Shown here: positions 34,480 through 45,305 of the stretch, in pieces
Layout of the letters: the number at the start of each line of letters is the position of its first letter
Numbering within the stretch: the stretch's first letter is position 1
NCBI GenBank assembly: GCA_019321725.1
Contig: CM033113.1
Span: 15,252,001-15,316,000, forward strand
DNA length: 64,000 nt
Reading direction: 5' to 3'
DNA from: Paulownia fortunei
Lineage: Eukaryota; Streptophyta; Magnoliopsida; Lamiales; Paulowniaceae
Notes under the pieces: model-generated
Told to the model about the DNA's origin: nothing
Databases searched by the model: none
The model's input: only the letters and a program-made list of their open reading frames with translations
Position numbers and translations under genes: made by a program

Positions 34480-37400
34480 TGTAACACCCCCTCCCCCAAA
34501 ACACTAAATATAGATATTGATATAACAATAATTTTGACAAGGTAGCACATATGTGTACATATGTATATATATAATCTTTTTGTCAACTGTAGCACTTTGA
34601 AAAATAGTAAAAGTATTTTCTTACATATAACCCTGTCTATAGAAAAATCACCATTTATATAAAAAAAAACACAACACCCATCATAATCACGATATTCTCA
34701 AACTTATTTACTATAAAATTTTAAGAGTTATATAGGATACGACATCCCAAAGTTTGAATACGATGGACTCAAAAATCAAAATAATAGCTATACTTTCAAA
34801 AGAAGTAAGGATATTTTGCATCTTGTAACCCTTTATATATAGACAACAATTTACACAATAATAATGATTGTAAAAATTAGAATATGCCTACAATACAACC
34901 CAACAGGTCATCATCCATGTACAGTGATCCTTAGAACCTGTAGGAACCCCAACGACTTGCCCAGTAAGTCAATGGTATCAAGTATCACCAAACTCACATA
35001 CAATGCATAAACTATATAAGCTAACACTCAGCAAGTAAAGATTATGCATGTCAAAGAATAATCCATAATATCAAATCATGCATCTCAAAATGCTATACCC
35101 ACAATATAATTCCATGCATCAAAATATTTTTCTCAAAATTATTTTTTTTCTTGGGCCCCTAACCAATGCTATTATCCCATGTACTGAAAAAGAGCTCTGC
35201 GCACCGTCGTAATCTAATGACCAATAATGATATAAGCATGCAAATCCATGCATACTCATACGTATGCAAATCCATGCACGTGAATCTATAAATCTACTCA
35301 TACAACCATGCAAATCCATGGATGCTTTGATGCACTAGTGGTTAGCAAAATATTTTTCTTTCTCAGAATCATGTCATACAATGCAAGATTTATCACAATA
35401 CTCGTATATGATGCATGCACGTACCAATGCCTATGTATGTATGCTCAATAAACATGAATGACAGTAATGTGTGACCTCTGCTATACACATATGATCTATG
35501 ATATTACATATAAATCACACATTTACTATGTATATGCATTTTAGTTGTAAATGAATCTTTACTTACCTTTGATTGGTTGTGTTTTTTCTATGTTTCTTAA
35601 GTATTACTCCCCAACCCTAGATGTGAAACAGTCTGTAAAAATATAAGATATCAATTACCATCCTCAATTAACAAGTTCATTATTCCTAATGTAGTATAAA
35701 GATCTTGAATATCAATTTAACTAAACAACCTTATCACTTAGAAACTACAACCAAATACAACCCTCTACGCACTTTTGTTCCACATCTTAAATATATACTA
35801 ACTATATTTAATTGATGTATTATAAATCATAACATCCTCCTAAATGTTAGGGATCAAATGCACCACATCTATATTGGAACATGTTAATGAACCAAATGGG
35901 ATAGATTTATAATTTTATATTTTTTTGTTGTCACATTAATTTGCATGATAATTTTGACACCCATAGACAAATTCACTCACTCCCGAATTTTTATCACTTA
36001 TAAAATAGAAAAATGTAACCATGTCATAGAATGGCTAAAAATCACGGATATAGCTTCCCAAGTTCAGCTCCATTCACAGCATACTGAAACAGATTTTTTC
36101 TACTGTGACAGTTTTGCGCACTTCATGACATTAATGGTTTTGGCATCCTTACGTATATTCAATCACTCCCAAATTTTTACCACACTTAGATAACATATAC
36201 ACATAGACAAAAAGTTATATTATTACCAAAACTAATGGATTTAATGCTGCAAAACAAGTCCCCTTCACACAAGACATAATCTGAAATTCGATGGTGATAG
36301 TTTTGAGCATCTCTTCAATATCATGCCCTATTTCAATTTCTAACAAATGAAAATTTATTCCAATAATCTTAACTCATATATGACATGTATATGATGATAC
36401 TTATATGTTTTGTTCAACATACCATACACGTTTGAAGCCTAAAACACAAAAAAATAGCAAGGTGACAGTTTCTGCCACAAGTATTTCTTATTAAGTATTT
36501 GTCATAGAAAACCCTTTTTTTGTGCACCAAAGTCTAACTAAGAACATTATAAAAATTTTATAAGAGATATTGAAAGATTAATACACAATTAACCCATTAA
36601 GAATAATCTAAAAACCAAAGGCAAAACCGTAGGTAAGTGTTACCTATGCAGATTTTGAGGTTAAACTTGATGGATACCACTTTCCCTTTGCTTTTCTTGC
36701 TTTTATTTCAACTTGGAATCAATTTGGAGCACTTGAAGACCATAAGGTGTGTGTTTGGAAGATGAAAATGACTGAAATGAGGGTTTGGTTGTGGCTTAAG
36801 GGTGAAGGAAAACTTGAGGTGGCACTTGAGGTGCTTGCTTAAGCTTGGTAACAAGCATGAGGTGTCAAGTTGTGGTATAAATCTGATTTTGCACCCATCT
36901 TTCAAGCCTAGATCAGATGTATCTTACTATACATTAATTTTATTGCATCCTATTTTAATTACCACAAGATCCCATAGATAATTCATAAGCTAATTTTCTT
37001 ATCGTTCATTTAATTTCTTATCCGATTGTCACTCGATTCTTGAATAATTATCCATATTAAAAATTATATAATCTTATACATAAATGAATATTGTAATATC
37101 ATCTTTCAATCGTAGTATCTTATGTCCAATATCCTAAATATACAATTTACCCATATATATTTTTAAAATACCTGGATGAAATCGAATCAAACCGTATAAG
37201 CTTACTAGTAACACTTTTGACACTTCCAAAATTATAACCTATATATTCCATCTATATCCAATATTGATCAACCTCATTTTCTTCTTATTTAAATATAAAA
37301 TCAACTACTTAGATTAGGAAATTCAATAACTAATACTGTGCAAGAGCTTCAGAATTAAGTTTAATATTTAAGAATATTGTATAAAATGAAATAAATTATG

Positions 37401-37493
37401 CAATGCCAATAGAAATGCAAGTAGCATATAAAATTAGCACGTAATGTATGAATCATATTAGCCAAGTGAGTAGTGTGAGGCTTGGCTATTACA
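34480..37493 (-). repeat. Gypsy solo LTR A nested in LTR B
   Basis: Plus sense TGTAACACCCCCT to GGCTATTACA, same family as LTR B, no coding region. Flanks are aaaag (34475-34479) and aaaat (37494-37498), four of five bases matching. It is longer than B because of an internal tandem duplication. Confidence 0.75.
35937..36310 (-). repeat. ~190-bp tandem duplication in LTR A
   Basis: Two diverged units, about 35937-36128 and 36129-36310. Each has ATTTTGACA or TTTTGGCATCC, then TCACTCCC-AATTTTTA, and a cACAGCATAC or CACAAGACAT block. LTR B and the copy at 28 kb have a single unit. Confidence 0.6.
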
Positions 37494-38126
37494 AAAATTC
37501 TAAGCATCAGGTGGTATAAGCTTGAGGTAGCATATAATGGTAAAATCTAATTTTCTCCCTTATCTTGCACTTCTAATCTTGTGTGTCTCACCTATTCTTA
37601 TTTGGTTGCAACCTATCTTAGTCACCATTCATTCCCATAGGTAATTTCTATATCTGTTCATTCGATCTCCAAACCGATCAGCATTTGATTTTTAAATGAT
37701 TGTCTTGTTTGCATTTCTAAAATCATATGCACATATGGACCTTGTAATATAACACTTAAATCATATTATATCATGTCCAATATCCCAAGTATGTTAATTT
37801 ATAAATATATACTTTTGAAATAACTTGATCAAGTCAAATTAAATCGTATAAACTTACTAGTGACACCTTTAACACTTCTAAAATTACAACATATAACCTA
37901 TGAATATCCAATATATTGACCAATCTATTCCTTTTCTTATCTAAATATAGAATTACTTAATTACATTATAGGATCTCAACTACTAATATCATGTGATAGC
38001 ATTAGAAGTCTAATGATTAAGAATGCTATACATGCCATGCGCATATTAATGCAAATTAGCATATAAGTAACATGTAATGCATGAATCATATTGACCAAGT
38101 GAGTAGTGTGAGGCTTGGGTATTACA

Positions 38127-38310
38127 CTGCAATGGAGATGTTAAATGATGCCCCTGGAATAGCACCCTTGAGTGATCTTTGGAACTATGCTTGTATTTTA
38201 TTGAGCAAAAAGGATATACGAGAAGTGTTTGCTTGTTAACCCTCTCATGAATCTCGTTTGTCTTGGCTAGAGTTTAACTATGATCAGTTCAAGAAATATA
38301 GATGATTTTA
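38127..38310 (+). pseudogene. Myb/SANT-like domain remnant (PIF-associated?)
   Basis: Directly after LTR B the plus strand reads AMEMLNDAPGIAPLSDLW, then ACILLSKKDIREVFAC, a stop, and SRLSWLEFNYDQFK. The pattern resembles the C-terminal part of Myb/SANT-like plant proteins that accompany PIF/Harbinger transposases. The upstream part has been removed by the gypsy insertion. Identification is tentative. Confidence 0.4.
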
Positions 38311-38322
38311 TAATGGTTGAGA

Positions 38323-38324
<2 letters not shown>

Positions 38325-38355
<31 letters not shown>

Positions 38356-38357
38356 TT
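38325..38357. repeat. (CT)n microsatellite
   Basis: Nearly pure TC run with one TTTC interruption. Confidence 0.9.
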
Positions 38358-38486
38358 TTGATAGTTAGACTAGTTAATTTAAAATTGATATTTTTTTGGG
38401 TTTAGTACTTTAATATGGAGAATTCTAATATAAAGAATGTTTATGATGATAAATTTTAATTTGCTTCTCATCACTTTTTTATGGCT

Positions 38487-38552
38487 TAATAGAGCCTTGT
38501 GATATCAAAAATTGTGCTTCAATAGAGCCTTGGGATATTTCAAATTGTGCTT
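38487..38552 (+). repeat. 33-bp imperfect tandem repeat
   Basis: aatagagccttg-gatat, ending in ttgtgctt, occurs twice in a row, between the Myb-like remnant and the transposase. Confidence 0.75.
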
Positions 38553-38639
38553 TAATTCATCCAAATATTTTTCTTGATGAGAGAACTACTGAAGATGAAA
38601 ATTGGGTTCAACAAAACCTGGTTTGGTTGGTCTTAAGAC

Positions 38640-39760
38640 AAGTAACAACATGTAGCATTTCAACATATTATGAGAACTATATTCATAAGGTTCCATGTTG
38701 AACATTTATCAAAACGGGTCATAGATTTATTAAGGAGATACTAGATAGACATGGAATAAGATGTCATCAAGCCTTTTGCCTAACAGAATCTGTGTTTCTA
38801 GGTTATGCCATGAATTGATCCACAAGTATGATCTTCATCCAACAAGAGGAATGCCTATCTATGAGGAAGTATGGATTTGTTTTATGACTTGTGCTCATGG
38901 TGCGGATAATAGGTTGTTAAAAAAGATATTTAATCATTTAGGTGAGACTATCTCAATACATTTTCATAGAGTCCTAAAGGTTATTGGTAAGCTAGCTAAT
39001 GATATAATTACACCTCATCCTGACTATAATGAGGGCAAAGGACACCATAAGCCTCAACATCAATGCTACATGCCATTTTTTATTGTAAGTGATTTTTCTA
39101 TTAAATAGTATACCACACATGCATCTGTTGAAACTTCTAAAATTATTTCCTTTATAGCTGATAGGATTGCATTGGAGCAATTGACGGCACACATGTTAAG
39201 GCTCGACTACCAGGAGAAAAAGCAATACCATATATTAGACGAAAAGGGTATCCCACTCAGAACATTCTTGTAGTTATAGATTTCAATATGTGTTTTACAT
39301 TTATTTGGGCTGGGTGGGAAAGAGTTGCCCATGATAATAGGATATTTGGAGAAGCTATTCATAATCTAAATGTCAACTTTTCTATTCCAAAAGGAAAAAA
39401 TTATTACTTGGTTGATGCTAGATACTTACATTGTTAGTATATATGGGTCCTTATAAAGGTGAAAATATAAGGTGTCATCTTGATGACTTTCGTCGAGCTA
39501 GGACTGGGCAACTATGTGCACCAAAAAAATTGAAAGAAAAGTTCAATTAATACCACTCTTCATGTAGAAATTGTATTGAATGAACTTTTGGAGTTTAAAA
39601 AGTAAGATGGAATATTTTGGTTGATATGCCTTATTTTCATATTGACACATAAAGAGAAAGTGTGTTGGCAACTATGACGATTCACAATTATATAAGAAAA
39701 AAATATTCCAGACAAGGCATTTTAAATAGCAGAGGATGAAAGTCATGAGCCAAGACCAAA
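38640..39760 (+). pseudogene. PIF/Harbinger transposase (DDE_Tnp_4), broken
   Basis: Reads as a HARBI1-type transposase. The N-terminal helical region carries EILDRHGIRCHQAF, and then LCHELIHKYDLHPTRGMPIY with EEVW. Next is FNHLGETISIHFHRVLKVIG, which is diagnostic of the family. The catalytic core has the first aspartate in GAIDGTHVKARLPGEK (about 39177), the second in AHDNRIFGEAI (about 39330) and the glutamate in RNCIE just before a stop (about 39572). It ends with TIHNYIRKKI (about 39690). A frameshift lies near 38797, a second separates the N-terminal ORF (38761-39108) from the core (an intron is also possible at 39084-39160), and stops follow the core. All three catalytic residues survive, but the gene cannot be translated whole. 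Confidence 0.85.
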
Positions 39761-40667
39761 CGTGTTATTGAATCATCAACTAAAAATTCTAATGTACAAG
39801 ATGAAAATAATCAAAACAATGCTTATTGGATGGTAGTGCGTGATTAAATTGCTATGGACATTGCTGGAAAGGGATGATGTTTCATTGATATGATTTGAAG
39901 ATTTTGATTTTTTTTAAATTTATGACTCATAAGTTTGACGGTTTAATAGTAATTTTATATTTTTAATAGCACTTTTAGATTTATGTGGAGTTAATTTTAT
40001 TTTCACTATCACCATAATTGTTGGTGATTTTTTCATGCATAAGTAGGTAGAATCGTGCAAATATTTAAAAAAATGCAAGGTGAAATGATTTGGAGTTATC
40101 ATAATAATGATATATAATTTTCTATTTATTTTTTACATGTGCATTAGAAGAAAAGCATATTCTTAATTATGTTGACAATAAACTATGACAATTAAACAAG
40201 AATAAGATTTCTATTAATATTTAGTTTATTAAGCAGGTATAAGAAATAAAGGAATTGTAAATTATTTGGCTAAAATTATTCATTACAATTAATTTTATTT
40301 GGTCAATTTTTTTTATTTTTGTAATACAAATTTCCTAGTAAACTTTTATTTGAAGCTAACCTAGTTTGTAATAATTGTTAGAAAATTTTAAAATAATTTA
40401 GATACAAAAATATGTTAAAGAATAATTATTTACATGATCCTAATAGTGTCATGTCCTTTTTTGTTCATTATGATAATAAAAAGAGTTTATAATACCAAAT
40501 ACCTTAACAACTTATAAGATCTAAAAATAATTTATAAGTTCAATAATCTTATTTTATCTAAATACTTTAATAGAAGATCTAACATCTTATAAACTCCTAA
40601 ACATCTTACCAGATGTAGGAACTTATAAGATGTTTAAAATAAACTCAGCCAAATACTCTCTAACTTG
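39761..40667 (+). other. PIF/Harbinger 3' flank with subterminal repeats
   Basis: No gene. From about 40505 to 40640 the motif CTTATAAG or CATCTTATAA recurs at least five times in both orientations. The block ends AACTCAGCCAAATACTCTCTAA, which could be the right terminus of the element with a TAA target copy. The left terminus is not present. Confidence 0.4.
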
Positions 40668-41700
40668 CGCGATAATTAATTTAAAAAGTTAAATTAATTC
40701 ATTCAATTAAATAATATAATTATTTTATTGGACCTAATAAAGATTAGTGGCTCATGTAAATAAGTTAATTAATTAATTGGATCAATTAATTAGCTAGAGT
40801 TATATTAATTTAAGGCGTTAAATTAACTTAATTAATTAAAATAATGAGATTATATTAATTGGGCATAATTTGACTAGGTGGCCTTTTTATGGGACCAATA
40901 TATTAACTGATTGGATCAATTAATTATGTTGGATTTGATTATATGATAGAAATTAATTAGTTAAATTTTAATAAATAATTAAAAGTCCAAGCACATAGGG
41001 TTATAGACCCATTAGGATTCTTAATTAGAATTAAATAAGACTCCCAGTTATATATGGAAGGATTTTATCTTGGAGAAAAAGAAAAGAATAAGAATAGAAA
41101 GAAGGGGTTTCCTAATTAGTTTAGGAGAGGTTACCTAAGTGGATTAGAGGCTCACAACGGTGTATAAATACACCATTAGTGGTTGGAAAAAATCGGGAAC
41201 CCCCCCTCCTCTATCTTTATCTACTTGTTTTTCTCTCTTCCATACACAGGGTTCCATAAATTCTTCAAAATAGGCTCAAGGCTTTATTCAAACCATTGAA
41301 TGAAAAAAATGAACTTCACTCCCAAATTAGATTAGAAATAAAGAGTGTAAATTCAGTAGCAAGGGTTTATCACGTGGGTTTGCTCGAAGTGTGGATACTG
41401 TTGGATGGGCTATGTTTGGAGCTCTTTGGTGAATCTTTTTGGGAGGTCCAATGAAGGTGTTCGTGTGGAGAGAGAGAAATTTAGATTCCTTCATGCTCTA
41501 CATCAACCAAAGTACTTGAAATGTATATTCGCAAAACTAAGTCATTTAGTTATATTAAGTGAATAATTAGAAACGCAAACAGTAAATTGCATTGAATCAG
41601 GGATTAGCCTATTTTACATGTGATATATGTATTTTATTTTCAATTTTTGAAAATTTTAAATTTTCACTATATGTTATCCCGTAATTTTATGAAGCCAACA
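40668..41700 (+). repeat. Truncated copia LTR, forward
   Basis: Shares with 26391-27643 (reversed) the AATTAATTAA tracts, the GTGTATAAATACACC TATA region at 41161, GGGTTTGCTCGAAGTGTGGA and CTACATCAACCAAAGTACTT. It ends GAAGCCAACA at 41700, aligning with the family end at 18135. The U3 start is missing. Confidence 0.7.
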
Positions 41701-42210
41701 AATGATTTGTCAACGTACCAACATAAGTTAAGAACCATAGGACATTTTTATTTTTCATTCATTCTATCTTTGAACAAAGATGTCGTTCCTAACAATGTTT
41801 GATACCAAGGATAAATAATTGATACTACCTTAATTCCATCTAGAGCTAAATGGACTTTTCTATAGCTAACGAAGCAACACTTTACTCCATTCTAAGCTTA
41901 AAGATCGTCTTACCTCTTAGTCTTCTTCTTCTTGTCATCCTCTATAAACTTTGTAGAGATGGAATCATATCCGACATCAAAAAGCTAAGAAGAATTGTTA
42001 ACCTTGAAGGTTAACTTCAACAAATTACAAACTTGAATTAGAACATTTCTAATTTAATTAAGCAAGTGAATATTTGTACTTCCTCTTTTATGCTTTGGCT
42101 TACAGCAATGGTAATAGAAACCTATCTTATCCAAATTTATCCTCTAGCCTTACCTCATATTTGCATTTTGTTCTAATGAGAACTCTTTCTCAATCCCTCT
42201 TTTAGACTTA
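41701..42210 (-). other. Copia-related sequence, antisense
   Basis: The first ~150 bp match 19100-19275 next to the minus-strand copia element. An antisense lysine-rich stretch near 41930 would fit the gag tail before a zinc knuckle, but no CCHC box could be read. Confidence 0.35.
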
Positions 42211-42308
42211 CTAGTAAGTAACACGTGTGTTGCACATGATTTATATGATTCTAGTAAATTAATTATATTATTTAATAACATATTTAAGTAAAATTAAGAT
42301 ATTATAAG
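42211..42308 (-). mobile_element. Helitron 3' terminus
   Basis: On the minus strand the sequence ends GTTACTTACTAG followed by T. A short hairpin lies 7-8 bases upstream (plus strand CACGTG at 42222-42227, loop TGTTG, CACATG at 42233-42238, five of six pairs). A CTRR end, a hairpin just before it and insertion next to T are the standard marks of a plant Helitron 3' end. About 98 bp remain before an Athila-like LTR starts at 42309. Confidence 0.65.
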
Positions 42309-44187
42309 TGATAAGTTGGTTTTATACCAATAATTCATACATATTTTGATTATCATTTAGTTTGTTTTCAAGTGTTTTTGTTACTTTTTATGCATTTAGT
42401 CTTAAATCTTGTAGGTAATGACAATAAAAGAAGATAATGGGAAGAAATCAAAAACTTGGTTGAAATGTTGAAGAATTCGAGTTGTGATGCTACTGATGGC
42501 AGTTTTCGTATTTCAATCATAACTCTCGGCCCCAATTTCATATCACACTGATTATTAATCCATTAGAAATCTAAGAGATATATCTATAATATATATGTTT
42601 ACCAAAAAATCCAATTCAGTTAATTTCGATGAGAAAAACTGTGTTTAAAAGTCAGCACTAGGCTGCAAGTTTCTGGTATGACATATCTTAATATTTTAGG
42701 CATAACTCAGGCCACCAATGTTCTATTCAGTTGATTCAAGTGCCTATGGAACGAAAAGACATAGAGATACAATTCATCAGAAGACATAAAAATCTAATTC
42801 ATCTTATAAAGGGGTCAAAAAGTAGTTTCAATGGGCTGTACAGTGTCAAAATGCTAAAATTAAGCTGCCAGGACAGAATGCCCGGCGCCTAGGCACCATC
42901 CAAAGCTTCCAAGATAGAATGCACAGCACCCAAGCGCTATTATTCCACGCCTACGCGCTGCCCTTCCAACAAAAAAGACGTTGATGTAATTTTTTGGCGA
43001 CAAGTGGCAATGGATCATGAATTTTGGCATTTTTATGAGATATACACATTAGATACACCTATACATCATTACCCATGTGATGCTCTAGTGGATACACTAC
43101 ATTGGTAGAGAGAAGAAGGAGAAAAAGCCAAGAAAAGGGGAAGAATTTCAGGTTCCTTTTGAAAAGCCAAGAAAAGTGGGAGGATTTTTAGGTTTCTTTT
43201 GAAGAAAAGCCCAGAAAAGTGGAAGGATTTCAGGATTTCTTTTGGAAGACTCTTGGAGAGAAGTTTAAAAGGGCAAGATCAACATCAACCAAAAAAAGAG
43301 AGGAATTTTGGTTCTTGGAACCAAAGAAGGTCATTGGGTGCTTGGAGACAAGGCCCATTCCATTTTCTGCAATTGAAGACAAGGAGTTATTCTTGGAGAC
43401 AAGGAGAGCTTCAACCATTCTTTCCACTTCACAAATTGGTGAACAATTTTCATGTTCTTTCTTATTTATTTCTTTAAGTTGTATTCATCCATGGTGAACT
43501 AAACATTTATTTCTAGAGGATGATGTAACCTTATTTGATTCTATGTTTTAAATTCCAAATAATATTATTTCAAGTTCTTCATCTTGTTTATGTTATCTTG
43601 TTATCTTCATCTTGATCACTAATTGAGATTATTTGACATATGAGATTCAGCACTCGAGAGAGGGAATTTTATACATGATCATAGGGATAATACAACCTAA
43701 GAATCATAGAGTTGAGAAACTTATGAAACCTTTGAAGTTTTGAAGAAGAATTCATTGAACTTTTGTAGAGTTTTATTCTTGAATTTTTATAGAGATATCG
43801 AAATTCATGTTAGAACTCATAGTTAATTCGGCACTCGAGAGAGGGAATTGATGAACTTAGGAATTCTTAACTTACATGTGTTGTTGACTTGAATTGATAT
43901 ATTTTGAAAGAAAGAACATAGGTGATAATTAGGTGAGTCATTCCTCTAGAATATCTTGTTCATAAGGTGCTTATTATATTATTTCTAAAAACTCCATTAT
44001 TGTCTGTGCATTTTTATCTTACTTAACTTTGTTTTCCAATCATCATTCGATCTTCTAGATAAAATTAGGACTATTTGAACTACGGTACTTAATAAAATTT
44101 TTTATTACAATCTCTATGGATACTCAACTCAACTCACCGTTGTATTAAAACTTGACACCGTTTACTTGCGGTTAGCAAAATATTTCA
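42309..44187 (+). repeat. Athila-like 5' LTR
   Basis: Starts TGATAAGTTGGTTTTATACC and ends near AGCAAAATATTTCA. It is collinear with the two reversed solo LTRs at 7.2 and 21.6 kb. A primer-binding-like sequence follows. It holds GCGCCTAGGCACC at 42886 and related motifs to 42965. Confidence 0.8.
43115..43250 (+). repeat. Three ~45-bp tandem units in the LTR
   Basis: GCCAAGAAAAGGGGAAG, GCCAAGAAAAGTGGGAGG and GCCCAGAAAAGTGGAAGG start successive units at about 43117, 43165 and 43209. Each continues with ATTT-AGG-TT-CTTTTG. Confidence 0.8.
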
Positions 44188-44194
44188 TGAATAA

Positions 44195-44220
44195 GTTTTT
44201 AGCACCGTTGTCAGGGATTG
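44195..44220 (+). other. Athila-type primer-binding region
   Basis: TTTTTAGCACCGTTGTCAGG closely resembles the TTTTTGGCGCCGTTGCCGGG that follows Athila LTRs. Confidence 0.75.
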
Positions 44221-44343
44221 TTTTATCATAATTGCATTAATATTGTGATGACTTAGTCTTGATTTTGGTTTAGATTATTTTTATTTTCTTCCCATATTTT
44301 TGATGTGGTCTTGCCTTGAATTGGGTTATATGTATTTGTATGC

Positions 44344-45305
44344 ATAAGGCTAGGAGTCTTGAGAAAATAGCTAGTAATAGCTATCATTGGCCTTCCGAGA
44401 GGTCTTCCTTTGAAAAGATTGCCAGTGTTCTTGAGGTAGATCCGTTTACACAATTAGCTACATAAATTTCTTTTCTTTCTAATCAATTTACAGCTTGGAC
44501 TTCTAATGGAGCTTCTCAACGAATGGATTCCATGGCGTCTACTAGCACTTCATTTATGGAAACCAAAGTTGAGAAAAAGGCATTATTGGAAGAGTTGCTA
44601 CGCACTTTCATTGGCGAAACAAGAGCCCAATTGAATAATAATGAAGCAAAGATAGACAACATTGAGACTCAATTGGGGGAGCTAGCTTCAAGTTTAGGAG
44701 CTCAAATGAATTCAATACAAAATCAAATTGGACAGCTTGCTACTGAAACAAATGCTAATAAATACAAAGAAAACTTTCCAAGTGAGATGGAAATCAATCC
44801 AATGGAGCATTGTAAAGCCATCCAACAACAACAAATCAAGGAATGTGAAACTATTGAAAAGTGCAATGTCATCTTGCAAGAGAAGCCACCTCAAGTGCAA
44901 ACTAATTCAGGGAGTTTCGTTATCCCTTATTCAATTGGAAACTCTACTTGTGAAATAGCATTATGTGATCTAGATGCAAGCACTAATTCAGTTTCGTTGT
45001 TTAATTTTAGAAAGCATGCACTAGATGAAATAAGGCCTACTAGGGTGACTCAAGATATGCTTGGGAATGGTGACCAATTCTTGTGCTCTACATATTTTTT
45101 CATTTTTAATATGGAAAAAGATAGGTACATCTTTATCATGTTTGGAAGACCATTCACATTAATAGGGGATACACTTGTTGATGTACAAAAGGCCCTTGAT
45201 GCTACTCCGGATCATCCTCGTCTTGCCTGTCCGGAAGGATCACCTACACTCTTAGAGCACACAAAGATGTGGCATGATAAACACTTATTTTTAGATCCGG
45301 GATGA
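44344..45305 (+). CDS. Internally deleted Athila gag-protease-integrase-tail ORF
   Basis: The longest open frame in the window (ATG 44523, 260 codons). In the same frame upstream, from 44344, lies gag sequence with SYHWPSERSSFEK and VLEVDPFTQLAT, cut off by one TAA at 44463-44465, so the original frame was longer. Counting from the ATG: residues 20-80 form a probable coiled coil (gag C-terminus); 130-222 are the retroviral-type aspartic protease, with the catalytic DLGA box changed to D149-L-D-A and FGRPF as the flap-side landmark. Residues 235-254 (CPEGSPTLLEH, MWHDKH) look like the integrase C-terminal region of Athila pol. RT, RNase H and the integrase core have been removed without loss of frame. 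Probably inactive, since the protease box glycine is lost. Confidence 0.7.

Larger units (their letters stand above)
32407..38126 (-). repeat. Gypsy 5' LTR B, split by LTR A
   Basis: Outer ends are TGTAACACCCACT at 32407 and GGGTATTACA at 38126 (plus sense). Subtracting the nested LTR (34480-37493) and one target copy leaves ~2.7 kb. The pieces 32407-34479 and 37494-38126 join in the middle of the family sequence (aggtgctagcttga, then gcttgaggtagc). It is the 5' LTR of the gag-pol at 30.1-32.4 kb. Its right flank enters PIF/Harbinger sequence. Confidence 0.75.
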
